64,000 nt of DNA, taken from positions 1,186,091-1,250,090 of the forward strand of contig NZ_CP061317.1 in NCBI RefSeq assembly GCF_018688355.1. Direction: 5' to 3'. This stretch comes from Polynucleobacter sp. AP-Elch-400A-B2. GTDB taxonomy: Bacteria > Pseudomonadota > Gammaproteobacteria > Burkholderiales > Burkholderiaceae. Numbering within the stretch: the stretch's first letter is position 1; each line of letters begins with the position of its first letter. The notes beneath the pieces are model-generated. The model had not been told where the DNA came from. It made no database searches and saw nothing but the letters and a program-made list of their open reading frames with translations. The position numbers were made by a program, and so were the translations under genes. Below are positions 1-9,055 of the stretch, piece by piece.

Positions 1-339
1 AACCGGCTTGTCGTCCATATCCCGAGTTAATTGAGCAGAGCAAACAATAGCTTCATGTTCGTCTTGATCAATCACGGCAAATTCAATCAACTGCTGGGAC
101 TTGTCTAGGATGACCAGAGTACCTCTAGCGTAGCAAACTGCCTCATGCTCCTGAACAATGTAAGCTAAGAATTGATTTTCCTGGTCTTGCTCCATATGCA
201 GGTCATCAATAAAAAAGAGGTATTGACTCCCCTCTCCATTAACTAAAGTAAAAACCTTAGGAATCACCCCATGCCCTAAGGCAAGATTTCGATAATAAGA
301 AGAAAGTTCAACAGCGAGGTTTTCGGAAAAGAGATGCAT
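1..339 (-). CDS. Hypothetical protein, N-terminal 113 residues (runs off window)
   Basis: An open frame begins with ATG (MHLFSENL) at 339 and stays open to the left edge, so only the N-terminus is present. The visible part is acidic and has no signal peptide or membrane segment. It reads like a small mixed alpha/beta soluble domain with alternating hydrophobic strands, for example QYLFFIDDLHM and GTLVILDK. I do not recognise the family. It lies upstream of nothing else on its strand except the hydrolase at 364, which ends on the other side of a 24-base gap in the same direction, so the two could be co-transcribed. Function unknown. Confidence 0.6.
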   Translation of the reverse strand, partial: MHLFSENLAVELSSYYRNLALGHGVIPKVFTLVNGEGSQYLFFIDDLHMEQDQENQFLAYIVQEHEAVCYARGTLVILDKSQQLIEFAVIDQDEHEAIVCSAQLTRDMDDKPV

Positions 340-363
340 AAAATAAATCTGTAAGTAAAGTGC

Positions 364-1050
364 TTATGGAGTGAGCTGAGTTTTTAGGAAAGTCATCGTG
401 CGATCCCAGGCTAAATCAGCGGCAGCTGGGTTGTATTGCAATGGTGGCAGTCCCCTAGTATCTGACTTTGGATTGGCGAATGCATGCTTAGCATCGTAGC
501 GCTGGAAATCATAATGAACTCCAGCGGATTTCAACTTCTGCTCTAGTTGATCTACACCAGCGATGGAGAAAAATTCATCGTGCAGAGCCCAGTGCCCCAA
601 CATTGGCTTTTGAATAGCGGGTGCATCCACGTATTCGAGTGGAGGGTAACCATACCAGACCACGGTTCCATCACATTCTGGAACAAGGCCGGCTGACAGG
701 ACTGTGAGCGCACCACCCATACAAAAACCGGTGACAGCAACTTTGGCACTGCTTGTTGCCTTGAGGTACTGAACAGCGCCACGAATATCTTGGCTGGCGG
801 CATCACCAAAATTTAGATCATTCATGAGGTGCTCTGCTTCATTTGCTTCCAGGGCGAGCTTGCCACGGTACAGATCCGGAACCAAGGCACGATATCCTGC
901 TTTAGCTAGGCGATTGGCAACATTCTTGATCTCATCATCAAGACCCCACCATTCTTGAATCACCACCACGCCAGGGGCATTTATTGGATTGGCTGGCTCA
1001 ATTAAATAGGCCTCTACTGAGGCGCCGTCTGGTCTCTTAAATGAAATCAT
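364..1050 (-). CDS. Dienelactone hydrolase family protein
   Basis: Alpha/beta hydrolase of the dienelactone hydrolase (carboxymethylenebutenolidase) family, predicted cytoplasmic. The nucleophile elbow GFCMGG carries the cysteine nucleophile typical of this family (Cys110 from the chosen start). LHDEFF supplies the Asp (about 158) and KHAFAN the His (about 189), completing a Cys-Asp-His triad. The QEWWG motif near residue 32 matches the oxyanion region. Length of about 228 residues is usual. The frame extends six codons upstream to a TTG, but the ATG at 1050 gives the normal family N-terminus and has a GAAAG-like ribosome site. The substrate is unknown. No aromatic catabolic genes are nearby, so a true dienelactone substrate is not implied. 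Confidence 0.85.
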   Translation of the reverse strand: MISFKRPDGASVEAYLIEPANPINAPGVVVIQEWWGLDDEIKNVANRLAKAGYRALVPDLYRGKLALEANEAEHLMNDLNFGDAASQDIRGAVQYLKATSSAKVAVTGFCMGGALTVLSAGLVPECDGTVVWYGYPPLEYVDAPAIQKPMLGHWALHDEFFSIAGVDQLEQKLKSAGVHYDFQRYDAKHAFANPKSDTRGLPPLQYNPAAADLAWDRTMTFLKTQLTP

Positions 1051-1079
1051 CACAATCTTTCTTTTCAAATAAATTCGGT

Positions 1080-2294
1080 TTACTGCGCTTTTTTATCAGT
1101 ATGAATATAGCCTACCAAGCAGAAAGTAAGCAAGCCACATAAAGCCGCTCCATAACCAACCAGGTTATAGTGCTCCATTTTTCCATCTGCACCAATAGTC
1201 ACCACCATGCCAGCAAGTACTGAGGCAAGTCCCGATGCTAACATTTGCACTGAGCCCACCAAGCTCATAAAGGTACCCCGAATTTTCGCCTCTACCATTT
1301 GGCTAGCAATTGCCATCGCCGGAATCATGCGCCCGGATATCAAGATGAAAAATGCCGTTGAATTTATCAAGGCTACCCATAGCGGCACGGGCATCAGATT
1401 GGTAGTGACTAGCAAAGGAATGAGGCTGGCGATAGCCAATATTTTAAAAATTTTCACCTTGCCATAGCGATCAGCCATTTGCCCAATCACTCGAGAACTC
1501 ATCAAAGTCGCAATCCCGCCACAAAGATAGATCAATGGAATATAGCCGTTATCAATCCCCACATTGGAGGTGAGATAGAGCGCAATATACGGAATAACCG
1601 AAAATCCAGTCAACATAATCAGCGCCATAAAAAAGAATACGCGTAGATGCTGGTGTGCGCTAAACACATTCCAAATTTGACTTAAGCGACTACCTTCATG
1701 AGCCTGATCTAAATGACCGATGATTCTAGGAATATTGCGATAAGCCAAATACAAAATGAGACTGGATATCAGAGCAATAAAAAAGAATGGCGCACGCCAA
1801 CCTAAGTATGGAATGTGGTTAGCCAACAATAGACTGAGAGGAACTCCCGCTACAGTCGACACCGAGAAAGCAGACATCACCGTACCCAAAGCTTTGCCTC
1901 TGCGCTCAAACGGTATAGAATCCGCAACGATGGTTTGAACTAATGAACCCAAGATGCCGCCAAAGGCCCCTGCAAATGCCCGAGCAATAAAAAGAGAATG
2001 GTAATCCGGCGCCAAACCACACACCAAGGTGGCAATAATGAAACAGGCATACAAACTTAGAAGCAGTACTCGCCTCTCGAAACGATCTACAAAGTAGGTG
2101 GCAAAGACACCGGCAAGGGCTGCGGCAAAAGTATAGGAAGAAAGTAATAGACCAAACTCATGGGTGTTGATATTGAGCTCACGAATAAATTCCGGGCCCA
2201 AAGGCATCATGATCATGAAGTCTAGGATGTGAGTGAACTGAATTCCAGCCAAGGAGAATAAGAAAAAGTATTCTTTCTTCTTGCCACCTGGCAT
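1080..2294 (-). CDS. MFS transporter (drug/arabinose-efflux type)
   Basis: Major facilitator superfamily permease of about 404 residues with roughly twelve hydrophobic helices. The loop between helices 2 and 3 carries the family A-motif-like DRFERR, with a second copy (GQMADRYGKVK) at the corresponding place in the second half. The middle loop (about residues 200-215) is short. The protein resembles proton-driven efflux permeases of the DHA1 group; substrate not predictable. A TTG five codons upstream (2309) is an alternative start, but ATG at 2294 is just ahead of the first helix. Its stop lies 29 bases before the hydrolase start, so the two may be one transcript. Confidence 0.85.
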   Translation of the reverse strand: MPGGKKKEYFFLFSLAGIQFTHILDFMIMMPLGPEFIRELNINTHEFGLLLSSYTFAAALAGVFATYFVDRFERRVLLLSLYACFIIATLVCGLAPDYHSLFIARAFAGAFGGILGSLVQTIVADSIPFERRGKALGTVMSAFSVSTVAGVPLSLLLANHIPYLGWRAPFFFIALISSLILYLAYRNIPRIIGHLDQAHEGSRLSQIWNVFSAHQHLRVFFFMALIMLTGFSVIPYIALYLTSNVGIDNGYIPLIYLCGGIATLMSSRVIGQMADRYGKVKIFKILAIASLIPLLVTTNLMPVPLWVALINSTAFFILISGRMIPAMAIASQMVEAKIRGTFMSLVGSVQMLASGLASVLAGMVVTIGADGKMEHYNLVGYGAALCGLLTFCLVGYIHTDKKAQ

Positions 2295-2454
2295 GTGATG
2301 CTCGGTCAAGGGATTCTTTGCAGTAGATTAGGGATACGTCATTATCAACCTAGGGGCTTGAACTGAACCTACTAGCACTTCATTGATGACGCCGAATACC
2401 AGGAATGGGTTTTACGGGCACTTCCTGCAATTGAAAAGTAAAAGGTGTATTATT

Positions 2455-2466
2455 AGGGTTAACCCT
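2455..2466. promoter_or_regulatory. 12-bp perfect palindrome upstream of small gene
   Basis: AGGGTTAACCCT is a perfect palindrome ending one base before the AAGGAG ribosome site of the small gene at 2480. It could be an operator or part of the start region. A TTGAAA lies at 2431-2436, but the only obvious AT-rich -10-like element follows too closely for a normal promoter, so promoter placement is uncertain. Confidence 0.35.
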
Positions 2467-2479
2467 TAAGGAGCTCACC

Positions 2480-2635
2480 ATGGCACATTCAAACTCAGTA
2501 CAATTTCAACAGACACCTGCTATTAGTATCAAGCCTTTGACAGCAATTAAAGACATTTTTGTCTTATTAGCAGAAGCTTTCAGCGAAGCTAAGGTATTGG
2601 AGCAGAAATCACGTAGAACAAGTGGAAATTGGTAA
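2480..2635 (+). CDS. Small protein of 51 residues, unknown function
   Basis: An ATG with a strong AAGGAG ribosome site seven bases upstream opens a 51-codon frame (MAHSNSVQFQ...SGNW). It is followed about 55 bases later by a clear intrinsic terminator, so it has every sign of a real monocistronic gene. The middle (residues 21-40) forms an amphipathic or moderately hydrophobic helix, and the C-terminus is basic (KSRR) and ends in NW. There is no signal peptide. I do not recognise a named family. The palindrome just upstream suggests specific regulation. Confidence 0.65.
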   Translation: MAHSNSVQFQQTPAISIKPLTAIKDIFVLLAEAFSEAKVLEQKSRRTSGNW

Positions 2636-2691
2636 TTTATTGCTGATTTAACCCTGTTTTAGGCCATTTTGTGTCGTTTTTTTTAAGAAAC

Positions 2692-2720
2692 AAGCCTCCG
2701 CTCTTTGGAGGCTTTTTCTT
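2692..2720 (+). terminator. Intrinsic terminator of the 51-residue gene
   Basis: An 8-bp perfect stem AAGCCTCC/GGAGGCTT (2692-2699 and 2707-2714) with a 7-base loop is followed by a T-rich tract. It lies 56 bases after the small plus-strand gene. It also faces the 3' end of the minus-strand gene at 2734, but the A tract on that side is only partial. Confidence 0.85.
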
Positions 2721-2733
2721 TTAAACAGCATCT

Positions 2734-3237
2734 CTAGCGCTGAACGTAGTAACCATAGACACAGCGTGACCCACCCCGAGACGGGTTGTGGGTATCTTGA
2801 ATAACACCATCAATGACAGCCGTCAGGTGCTTAGAAACCCTCACAATTAATCTACCCGGGGGCAACTCATTTGCCAATAAATGCACTTTACAGCCAGCGC
2901 CAACCTGCATAGTAGGCACCCAATCAAAGCCATGACTCACAATGTAGTCATGAAATACATTGCGATGATTGCCGTTACGGGGTGAAGCACCCTGAGCGTT
3001 GAGACGCCTAGCCAACTTGTCGTTTCGTTGATCGGCATAAACTGCATTGGCAGCGCGAAGATCTTCGTAGACTTGTAAATAAGGTAATTGGGCAGCAATC
3101 GCAATCGCTCGAACTACACAGTCACCAGCCCCGCCCTTGAAACCCGCAAGCTCCCTACCCCCATCGTTGAGTTGAAAGCCCAACTCTTGCCCACGACCAT
3201 TGGAAAGTCTGGTGAAGAGATTTAAAAAATTCAGCAT
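2734..3237 (-). CDS. Hypothetical protein, possible papain-like cysteine peptidase fold
   Basis: A 167-residue soluble protein. The pattern GDCVVRAIAIA puts a Cys (40) at the start of a helix. KHLTAVIDGVIQDT gives a His (137) at the start of a strand with an Asp (148) in the next turn. This Cys...His...Asp order and spacing resembles small papain-like or NlpC-like domains found in some phage and bacterial proteins; activity is my inference, not recognised homology. There is no signal peptide, so it is predicted cytoplasmic. It lies downstream of malate synthase but is separated from it by a terminator. No convincing ribosome site precedes the ATG. Confidence 0.65.
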   Translation of the reverse strand: MLNFLNLFTRLSNGRGQELGFQLNDGGRELAGFKGGAGDCVVRAIAIAAQLPYLQVYEDLRAANAVYADQRNDKLARRLNAQGASPRNGNHRNVFHDYIVSHGFDWVPTMQVGAGCKVHLLANELPPGRLIVRVSKHLTAVIDGVIQDTHNPSRGGSRCVYGYYVQR

Positions 3238-3274
3238 AAGGCGATCGGGATTTTAGGAGAATTCAGAGAAGATC

Positions 3275-3308
3275 AAAAAAAAATGGACTTGCCTTTCGAC
3301 AAATCCAT
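3275..3308 (-). terminator. Intrinsic terminator downstream of malate synthase
   Basis: Read on the minus strand, a 9-bp stem (3300-3308 with 3283-3291, one G-T wobble) and an 8-base loop run straight into nine T residues (3283-3275). It lies 24 bases beyond the malate synthase stop codon. Confidence 0.85.
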
Positions 3309-3331
3309 TCAAATTTGCTGCTCACTTCAGA

Positions 3332-5548
3332 TTACTTTGCTTGCGCCTGCTTAACCTTCAAACGCCAAGCATGCAACAAGGGCTCGGTATATCCGTTTGG
3401 CTGCTCAAGACCCTTAAAGATCAGATCGCTTGCAGCTTGAAAGGCGTAGGAATCCTTATAGTTTGGCATCATCGGCTTATACAAGGGATCGCCAGCATTT
3501 TGACTATCCACGATAGTAGCCATTCGTTGCATAGCTTCCTCTACTTCGGCTTTGCTTACATACTTATGCAGCAACCAGTTGGCAATGTGCTGACTAGAAA
3601 TACGCAATGTTGCGCGATCTTCCATTAAGCCTACATTATAAATATCAGGCACCTTAGAGCAACCAACGCCTTGGTCAATCCAGCGCACTACATAACCCAA
3701 AATACCTTGGCAATTATTATTCAGGGCTTCGCGAATCTCCTCTTTAGTCCAATCCGGAAATAGCGCGATTGGTACGGTCAAGAGATCATCAGTTAAGGCC
3801 TCATACTCGGCTGCAGTATCCTGCTTCTCCATATCCTCTTGGATCTTTGCTACATCGACCTGGTGATAGTGAATGGCATGCAAAGTAGCAGCAGTAGGTG
3901 ATGGTACCCAGGCAGTATTCGCTCCAGCTTGAGGATGTGCAGCTTTTTGCTCCACCATTTCCTTCATGAGATCTGGCGCAGGCCACATGCCCTTACCAAT
4001 CTGTGCGCGACCACGTAGGCCACAATCTAAACCTGCTAACACGTTACGGCGCTCATAAGCTCCAAACCATTTAGCAATCTTCATTCTGCCCTTACGAACC
4101 ATAGCTCCGCCATACATGCCAGTGTGCATTTCATCACCAGTGCGGTCTAAGAATCCAGTATTAATAAAGGCAACACGAGCACCGGCTGCAGCAATAGCAG
4201 CCTTAATGTTGACGCTCATACGGCGCTCTTCATCCATGATGCCTAATTTGACTGTGTTCTCAGGCAAGCCAAGTAATTTCTCAACTCGACCAAAGAGTTC
4301 GCCAGCAAATGCCACTTCCTCAGCACTGTGCATTTTTGGTTTAACAATATAGACCGAGCCCTTACGTGTATTGCCAATAGCCTGAGTCGCTGGGCGATTG
4401 ATGTCATACAAAGCAATCAGCACCGTCACTACTGCATCTAAGATGCCTTCGTAGATTTCCTTGCCTTCGCCAGTAATGATGGCGGGGTTAGTCATCAAGT
4501 GACCAACGTTACGCAGAAACAAGAGTGATCGACCATGCAAAGTCACAACGCCATCTTTAGCATTGACAGCGCCAATACCGGCTGTATATTTGCGATCTGC
4601 ATTCAGTGTGCGGGTAAAAGTCTTACCACCTTTGCTGACTTCTTCAACTAAGGTGCCTTTGAGAATGCCTAACCAATTCTCATAAGCCAGTACTTTGTCA
4701 TCGCCATCCACAACTGCTACTGAGTCTTCTAGATCCAAAATGGTTGAGAGTGCAGCTTCAAGCACCACATCATTTACGCCCGCTGAATCAGAAGCGCCAA
4801 TGGTTTTAGTCTTATCAATTTGAATATCAATATGAATACCATGGTTACGCAACAAAACAGACGATGGTTCAGAGGCATCGCCTTGATAGCCAACAAACTG
4901 TTTCTCATCAATTAAACCCGTTGTGCTGCCATCTTTTAATTTCACGGACAGTTTTTTATCTACAACGGCATAGGCAACTACATCGGTGTAAGAGGCTTTA
5001 GCCAAAGGAGCGGCTTGATCTAAAAATTGACGTGCGTAAGCAACTACCTTAGCACCCCGAATCGGGTTGTAGGCTCCGGCCTTGGTAGCGCCATCTTCTT
5101 CAGAAATAACATCTGTGCCGTACAGGGCATCATACAAAGAGCCCCAACGCGCGTTTGCAGCATTTAAGGCATAGCGCGCATTGAGCACCGGAACAACCAG
5201 TTGAGGACCGGCTTGTAGAGCGAGTTCGTCATCCACATTCTGAGTAGTAGCCAAAACTTTAGCAGGCACATCGTCGATGTAACCGATTTCTTTCAAGTAC
5301 TTACGATAAGCGGGCATATCTTTGATCGGGCCAGGATTGGCTTGATGCCATTTATCTAAATCTAATTGCAAGCGATCACGCTTAGCTAGTAATGCTTCAT
5401 TCTTTGGGCTCAGATCTTTAACGATATCGTCAAAACCTTTCCAAAAGTCTGCACTTTTAATTCCTGTGCCCGGCAAAACTTGATCTTCAATAAAACGGTA
5501 AAGCGGTGTAGCTACTTGAAGGCTATTACATTGTGTACGTGCTGTCAT
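3332..5548 (-). CDS. glcB: Malate synthase G
   Basis: Condenses glyoxylate with acetyl-CoA to malate, for growth on acetate or on glycolate/glyoxylate; cytoplasmic. The 738-residue length fits the monomeric G isoform (about 720-740) rather than the shorter A isoform. Recognisable family blocks include SLLFLRNVGHLMTNPA, the YIVKPKMH and FINTGFLDRTGDEMHTGMYGG segments around the active site, and QGVGCSKVPD. There is no glc or aceA neighbour in the window: upstream is purA after a 61-base AT-rich gap and downstream is a terminator. The gene therefore closes the long minus-strand housekeeping run or has its own promoter in the short gap. Confidence 0.97.
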   Translation of the reverse strand: MTARTQCNSLQVATPLYRFIEDQVLPGTGIKSADFWKGFDDIVKDLSPKNEALLAKRDRLQLDLDKWHQANPGPIKDMPAYRKYLKEIGYIDDVPAKVLATTQNVDDELALQAGPQLVVPVLNARYALNAANARWGSLYDALYGTDVISEEDGATKAGAYNPIRGAKVVAYARQFLDQAAPLAKASYTDVVAYAVVDKKLSVKLKDGSTTGLIDEKQFVGYQGDASEPSSVLLRNHGIHIDIQIDKTKTIGASDSAGVNDVVLEAALSTILDLEDSVAVVDGDDKVLAYENWLGILKGTLVEEVSKGGKTFTRTLNADRKYTAGIGAVNAKDGVVTLHGRSLLFLRNVGHLMTNPAIITGEGKEIYEGILDAVVTVLIALYDINRPATQAIGNTRKGSVYIVKPKMHSAEEVAFAGELFGRVEKLLGLPENTVKLGIMDEERRMSVNIKAAIAAAGARVAFINTGFLDRTGDEMHTGMYGGAMVRKGRMKIAKWFGAYERRNVLAGLDCGLRGRAQIGKGMWPAPDLMKEMVEQKAAHPQAGANTAWVPSPTAATLHAIHYHQVDVAKIQEDMEKQDTAAEYEALTDDLLTVPIALFPDWTKEEIREALNNNCQGILGYVVRWIDQGVGCSKVPDIYNVGLMEDRATLRISSQHIANWLLHKYVSKAEVEEAMQRMATIVDSQNAGDPLYKPMMPNYKDSYAFQAASDLIFKGLEQPNGYTEPLLHAWRLKVKQAQAK

Positions 5549-5609
5549 TTCTAAATCCCAAAGCTAATGTGTAAATTAAATATAAAAAAATTAAAAAGGA
5601 AATGCTTTA

Positions 5610-6950
5610 TTAACCTTTGAATGGATGTTGTAGAAGAATTGTTTCATCACGGTCAGGTCCTGTTGAGACCATAGCGATCGGCTTTCCTGCAACTTCTTCA
5701 ATGCGACGCAGGAACTTCTGTGCCTCTATTGGGAGTTTGTCCCATTCACGAATACCAAAGGTTGTTCCCCTCCATCCTGGGAAATCCTCATAAATTGGTT
5801 CGCAATGCGCAACAGCTTCAGCGCCGCGCGGTAATACATCTAATTTTTGACCATCAAGGATGTAACCAACACAAAGACGAATAGTCTCAAAACCATCCAA
5901 TACATCCAGCTTAGTAATGCAAAGGCCAGACAATCCATTGATCTGAATAGAGCGCTTGAGTGCGGCAGCATCTAACCAACCAGTGCGACGTGGACGGCCG
6001 GTAACGGAACCAAACTCCTTGCCCACTTCAGCCAAACGAATGCCAACGGGATCTTGCTTGGCTGGGTTATCAAAGTCGTATAACTCACTTGGGAATGGGC
6101 CAGCGCCAACACGCGTGCAATAAGCCTTGGTGATACCCAAGATATATTGCAGAGAATCTGGGCCAACGCCAGATCCAGCAGCAGCATTACCAGCCACACA
6201 GTTACTGGAAGTCACGTATGGATAGGTACCATGATCGATATCCAGCAAAGTGCCTTGCGCACCTTCGAACAATAAATTTTGGCCTGCTTGCTCTGCTGCA
6301 TATAAGGCGCTGGAGACATCAACCACCATTGGCTTAATGCGCCCTGCATAAGACATGGCTTCTTCTAAAGTCTTTTGAAAATCTACTGGCTCGGCCCCAT
6401 AGTAGTTTGTGAGCATGAAGTTGTGATATTCCAAGTTCTCACGCAATTGCGCGGCAAACTTTTCCGGATAAAACAAATCTTGAACACGTAAAGCGCGGCG
6501 AGCCACCTTATCTTCATAGGCTGGTCCGATACCGCGGCCAGTAGTGCCAATCTTGGCATCACCACGCTTTTTCTCACGGGCATGATCAATCGCTACGTGA
6601 TAAGGCAAGATTAAGGTTGTCGCTTCAGAAATCTTCAAACGGGATTGAACATCTAAGCCCGCAGCCTCTAACTCACCAATTTCTTTAAAGAGCGCTTCTG
6701 GAGAAAGTACAACACCATTACCAATGTAGCAAATCACGTTCTTGTGCATGATTCCGGAGGGGATCAGACGCAAAATTGTTTTTTTACCGCCAATAATCAG
6801 CGTATGCCCAGCATTATGTCCACCCTGAAAACGCACAACTGCTTGAGCATGGTCGGTTAACCAATCCACTACTTTGCCCTTGCCCTCGTCACCCCACTGG
6901 GTGCCAATGACAACGACGTTACGACCATGGGCTTGTTGCTTTAAAGACAT
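5610..6950 (-). CDS. purA: Adenylosuccinate synthetase
   Basis: GTP-dependent ligation of aspartate to IMP, the first committed step of AMP synthesis. The N-terminal GTQWGDEGKGK contains the P-loop-like GDEGKGK and the catalytic Asp. HNAGHT provides the catalytic His, and GTTGRGIGPAYEDK, EGAQGTLLDIDHGTYP and TGRPRRTGW are family signatures. With ATG at 6950 the protein has 446 residues, slightly longer than the E. coli form. An in-frame TTG four codons further upstream exists but is a poorer start. It sits 50 bases after hisZ, the order usual in Burkholderiales, where it follows hflC-hisZ. Confidence 0.97.
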   Translation of the reverse strand: MSLKQQAHGRNVVVIGTQWGDEGKGKVVDWLTDHAQAVVRFQGGHNAGHTLIIGGKKTILRLIPSGIMHKNVICYIGNGVVLSPEALFKEIGELEAAGLDVQSRLKISEATTLILPYHVAIDHAREKKRGDAKIGTTGRGIGPAYEDKVARRALRVQDLFYPEKFAAQLRENLEYHNFMLTNYYGAEPVDFQKTLEEAMSYAGRIKPMVVDVSSALYAAEQAGQNLLFEGAQGTLLDIDHGTYPYVTSSNCVAGNAAAGSGVGPDSLQYILGITKAYCTRVGAGPFPSELYDFDNPAKQDPVGIRLAEVGKEFGSVTGRPRRTGWLDAAALKRSIQINGLSGLCITKLDVLDGFETIRLCVGYILDGQKLDVLPRGAEAVAHCEPIYEDFPGWRGTTFGIREWDKLPIEAQKFLRRIEEVAGKPIAMVSTGPDRDETILLQHPFKG

Positions 6951-7000
6951 AATGAAATCCAAAAAATAATTACAGAATTAATGTGTTGTTCAAATAGCGC

Positions 7001-8164
7001 TTACTTCTTTTTTACTACCCATGAGCCGCCTTGCTTTACTAGCTCACGATCACAAAGATATTCAGCAGTTTCTACTGCATCACCATTAGGAACCTGGATA
7101 ACTACTTCACCAGCATCACGCAATTCGGCAATCATGCTAGTTAGGTCGGCATCTAGAGTCCAAGGCGCTACGATAGCGGGTCTTCTTTGTGCTGAAGGCG
7201 CAAGGTTAGCCAGAGTCAATAAATCCATTGAAAAGCCAGTGGCAGGACGGGAGCGTCCAAATGCTTGGCCAACATGATCGTATCTACCACCTCTCGCAAT
7301 TGGTTGTGGCAACTGGTCAACATAAGCCGCGAACATCACACCGCTGTGATATTGATATCCACGCAAATCCGCCAGATCAATACTGAGTTCAACCTTGCCT
7401 AGAAGTGCATCTGTTGCTGCAGCTAATTTTTCTAATTGAGCCAAGGCCTCATCAATCAATGGATGTTTCGGTAAAGACTCTCTAGCGCCAGCCAATACTT
7501 GCGTACAAGGACCATTTAGTTCAGTAAGAGCCATGAGGGCTTGTGCAGACTTGGCCGGCAAGCATTTAGACCAAATCGCTAAGCGTGGGCGATCTTTGCT
7601 TTGCAATAAGCTATATAGAGCCTCTACATCAGCCATCTCTTTAACTTGCCCATCCAGAATACCTTCAAGCACACCCGCGTGCGAGAGATCGAGATAGACC
7701 TTATTCAAGCCAGCAACACTCAAGGTTTTTAGCAATAAGGAGATTGCCTCAAAATCTGCTTCCCAAGTAGCGCATCCATAAATCTCTGCGCCAAGTTGCA
7801 ATTCTTCACGAGCAGAGCTGCCTACTGGTGTGCGTGCATGGGCAACAGATCCTGCATAGCAAAGGCGGGTTACGCCTTTACGATTGAGTAAGTGTGCATC
7901 GATACGAGCCACTTGCGGTGTCATATCGGCACGTAGACCTAGTGTACGGCCAGACAACTGATCAACCAATTTAAATGTCTGTAAATTAAGATCTGAACCA
8001 GTACCAGTGAGCAAAGAATCCAGGAACTCCAATATAGGAGGGGCAACTAGCTCATAGCCATAGGACTGATACAAATCGAGAATAGCGCGCCGCAGAGTCT
8101 CTACCTTACGAGCCTCGGCTGGCAAAACATCGGCAATATCTTCAGGGAGTAACCAGCGATTCAT
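7001..8164 (-). CDS. hisZ: ATP phosphoribosyltransferase regulatory subunit
   Basis: HisRS-like paralogue (387 residues) that forms a complex with short-form HisG to catalyse the first step of histidine synthesis; it is not a tRNA ligase. The class II synthetase fold is visible from LPEDIADVLP through motif 2 (RLCYAGSVAHAR). The C-terminal HisRS anticodon-binding domain is lacking, as expected of HisZ. GRYDHVGQAFGRSRPATGFS corresponds to the histidine-binding HisRS motif. It lies between hflC and purA, as in other Burkholderiales. hisG and other his genes are not in the window. Confidence 0.93.
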   Translation of the reverse strand: MNRWLLPEDIADVLPAEARKVETLRRAILDLYQSYGYELVAPPILEFLDSLLTGTGSDLNLQTFKLVDQLSGRTLGLRADMTPQVARIDAHLLNRKGVTRLCYAGSVAHARTPVGSSAREELQLGAEIYGCATWEADFEAISLLLKTLSVAGLNKVYLDLSHAGVLEGILDGQVKEMADVEALYSLLQSKDRPRLAIWSKCLPAKSAQALMALTELNGPCTQVLAGARESLPKHPLIDEALAQLEKLAAATDALLGKVELSIDLADLRGYQYHSGVMFAAYVDQLPQPIARGGRYDHVGQAFGRSRPATGFSMDLLTLANLAPSAQRRPAIVAPWTLDADLTSMIAELRDAGEVVIQVPNGDAVETAEYLCDRELVKQGGSWVVKKK

Positions 8165-8182
8165 GATTTGAAATATTCGCTC

Positions 8183-9055
8183 TTAATTTTTTTTGTGCAT
8201 GAATTTAAAGAATTCGCCGTTAGGCTCAAGCACCATGACGTCCTTCTTATCTTTAAAGGAGCTTCGGTAGGCCTGAAGACTTTGATAGAACTGTGCAAAC
8301 TGAGGGTCACGTCCAAATGCATCGGCATACAAAGCAGTAGCTGTGGCATCACCAGATCCCTTAATTTTCTGGGCTTCACGATAGGCCTCAGCCAAAATCG
8401 TGTCACGCTGACGCTCTGCATTGGCTCGAATCTTGTCTGACTCTGCAGCACCTGTGGAGCGTAGCTCGTTAGCGACGCGTTTACGCTCTGCTTCCATCCG
8501 CCTATAAACGGAGTCACTGATTTCTGCCAATAGATCTACTCGCTTGAGGCGAACGTCAACAATCTCAACGCCAATGTCAGATGCATCATCAGCTACCTTT
8601 TTACGAATGCCTTGCATCACTTGCTCACGTTGATCAGAAATAATTTCTCTGACCGTGCGCTTAGTAAACTCCTCGTTCAAGGCAGAACGCACTAACTGAG
8701 TTAAGCGGTCTTGTGCCAATCGTTCATCGCCTTTAAAGCTGACAAAAAACTTACGGGGATCAACAATACGCCACTTCACATAAGAATCTACCAAGAGATT
8801 TTTCTTCTCAGAGGTAATAAAGCGCTCGGCTTCTGGTGTGTCGATAGTCAAAATACGACGATCAAAGAAGCGTACATTTTCAAAAGGCGCTGGCAGCTTC
8901 ACTTGCAAGCCAGGTTGTTCAATCACACGCACAATTTGCCCGAAAGAAAACACCACAGCATAGTTACGCTGATCGACTACAAAAATACTTGAAGTCAAAA
9001 TATAGAAAAGACCAATCAGACCAGCTATAGCAGCCAAGAGACGATTTGCATTCAT
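8183..9055 (-). CDS. hflC: HflC, SPFH-domain regulator of FtsH
   Basis: A 290-residue membrane protein with one N-terminal helix (about residues 6-26) anchoring a periplasmic SPFH/band-7 domain (NYAVVFSFGQIVRVIEQPG). A long helical region rich in Arg, Glu and Ala (about 150-250) drives hetero-oligomerisation with HflK. The HflKC cage encloses the FtsH protease and limits its action on membrane substrates. The ATG overlaps the hflK stop by one base (TAATG), a sign of translational coupling and equal dosage. Family assignment comes from the sequence and from position directly after hflK. Confidence 0.95.
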   Translation of the reverse strand: MNANRLLAAIAGLIGLFYILTSSIFVVDQRNYAVVFSFGQIVRVIEQPGLQVKLPAPFENVRFFDRRILTIDTPEAERFITSEKKNLLVDSYVKWRIVDPRKFFVSFKGDERLAQDRLTQLVRSALNEEFTKRTVREIISDQREQVMQGIRKKVADDASDIGVEIVDVRLKRVDLLAEISDSVYRRMEAERKRVANELRSTGAAESDKIRANAERQRDTILAEAYREAQKIKGSGDATATALYADAFGRDPQFAQFYQSLQAYRSSFKDKKDVMVLEPNGEFFKFMHKKN

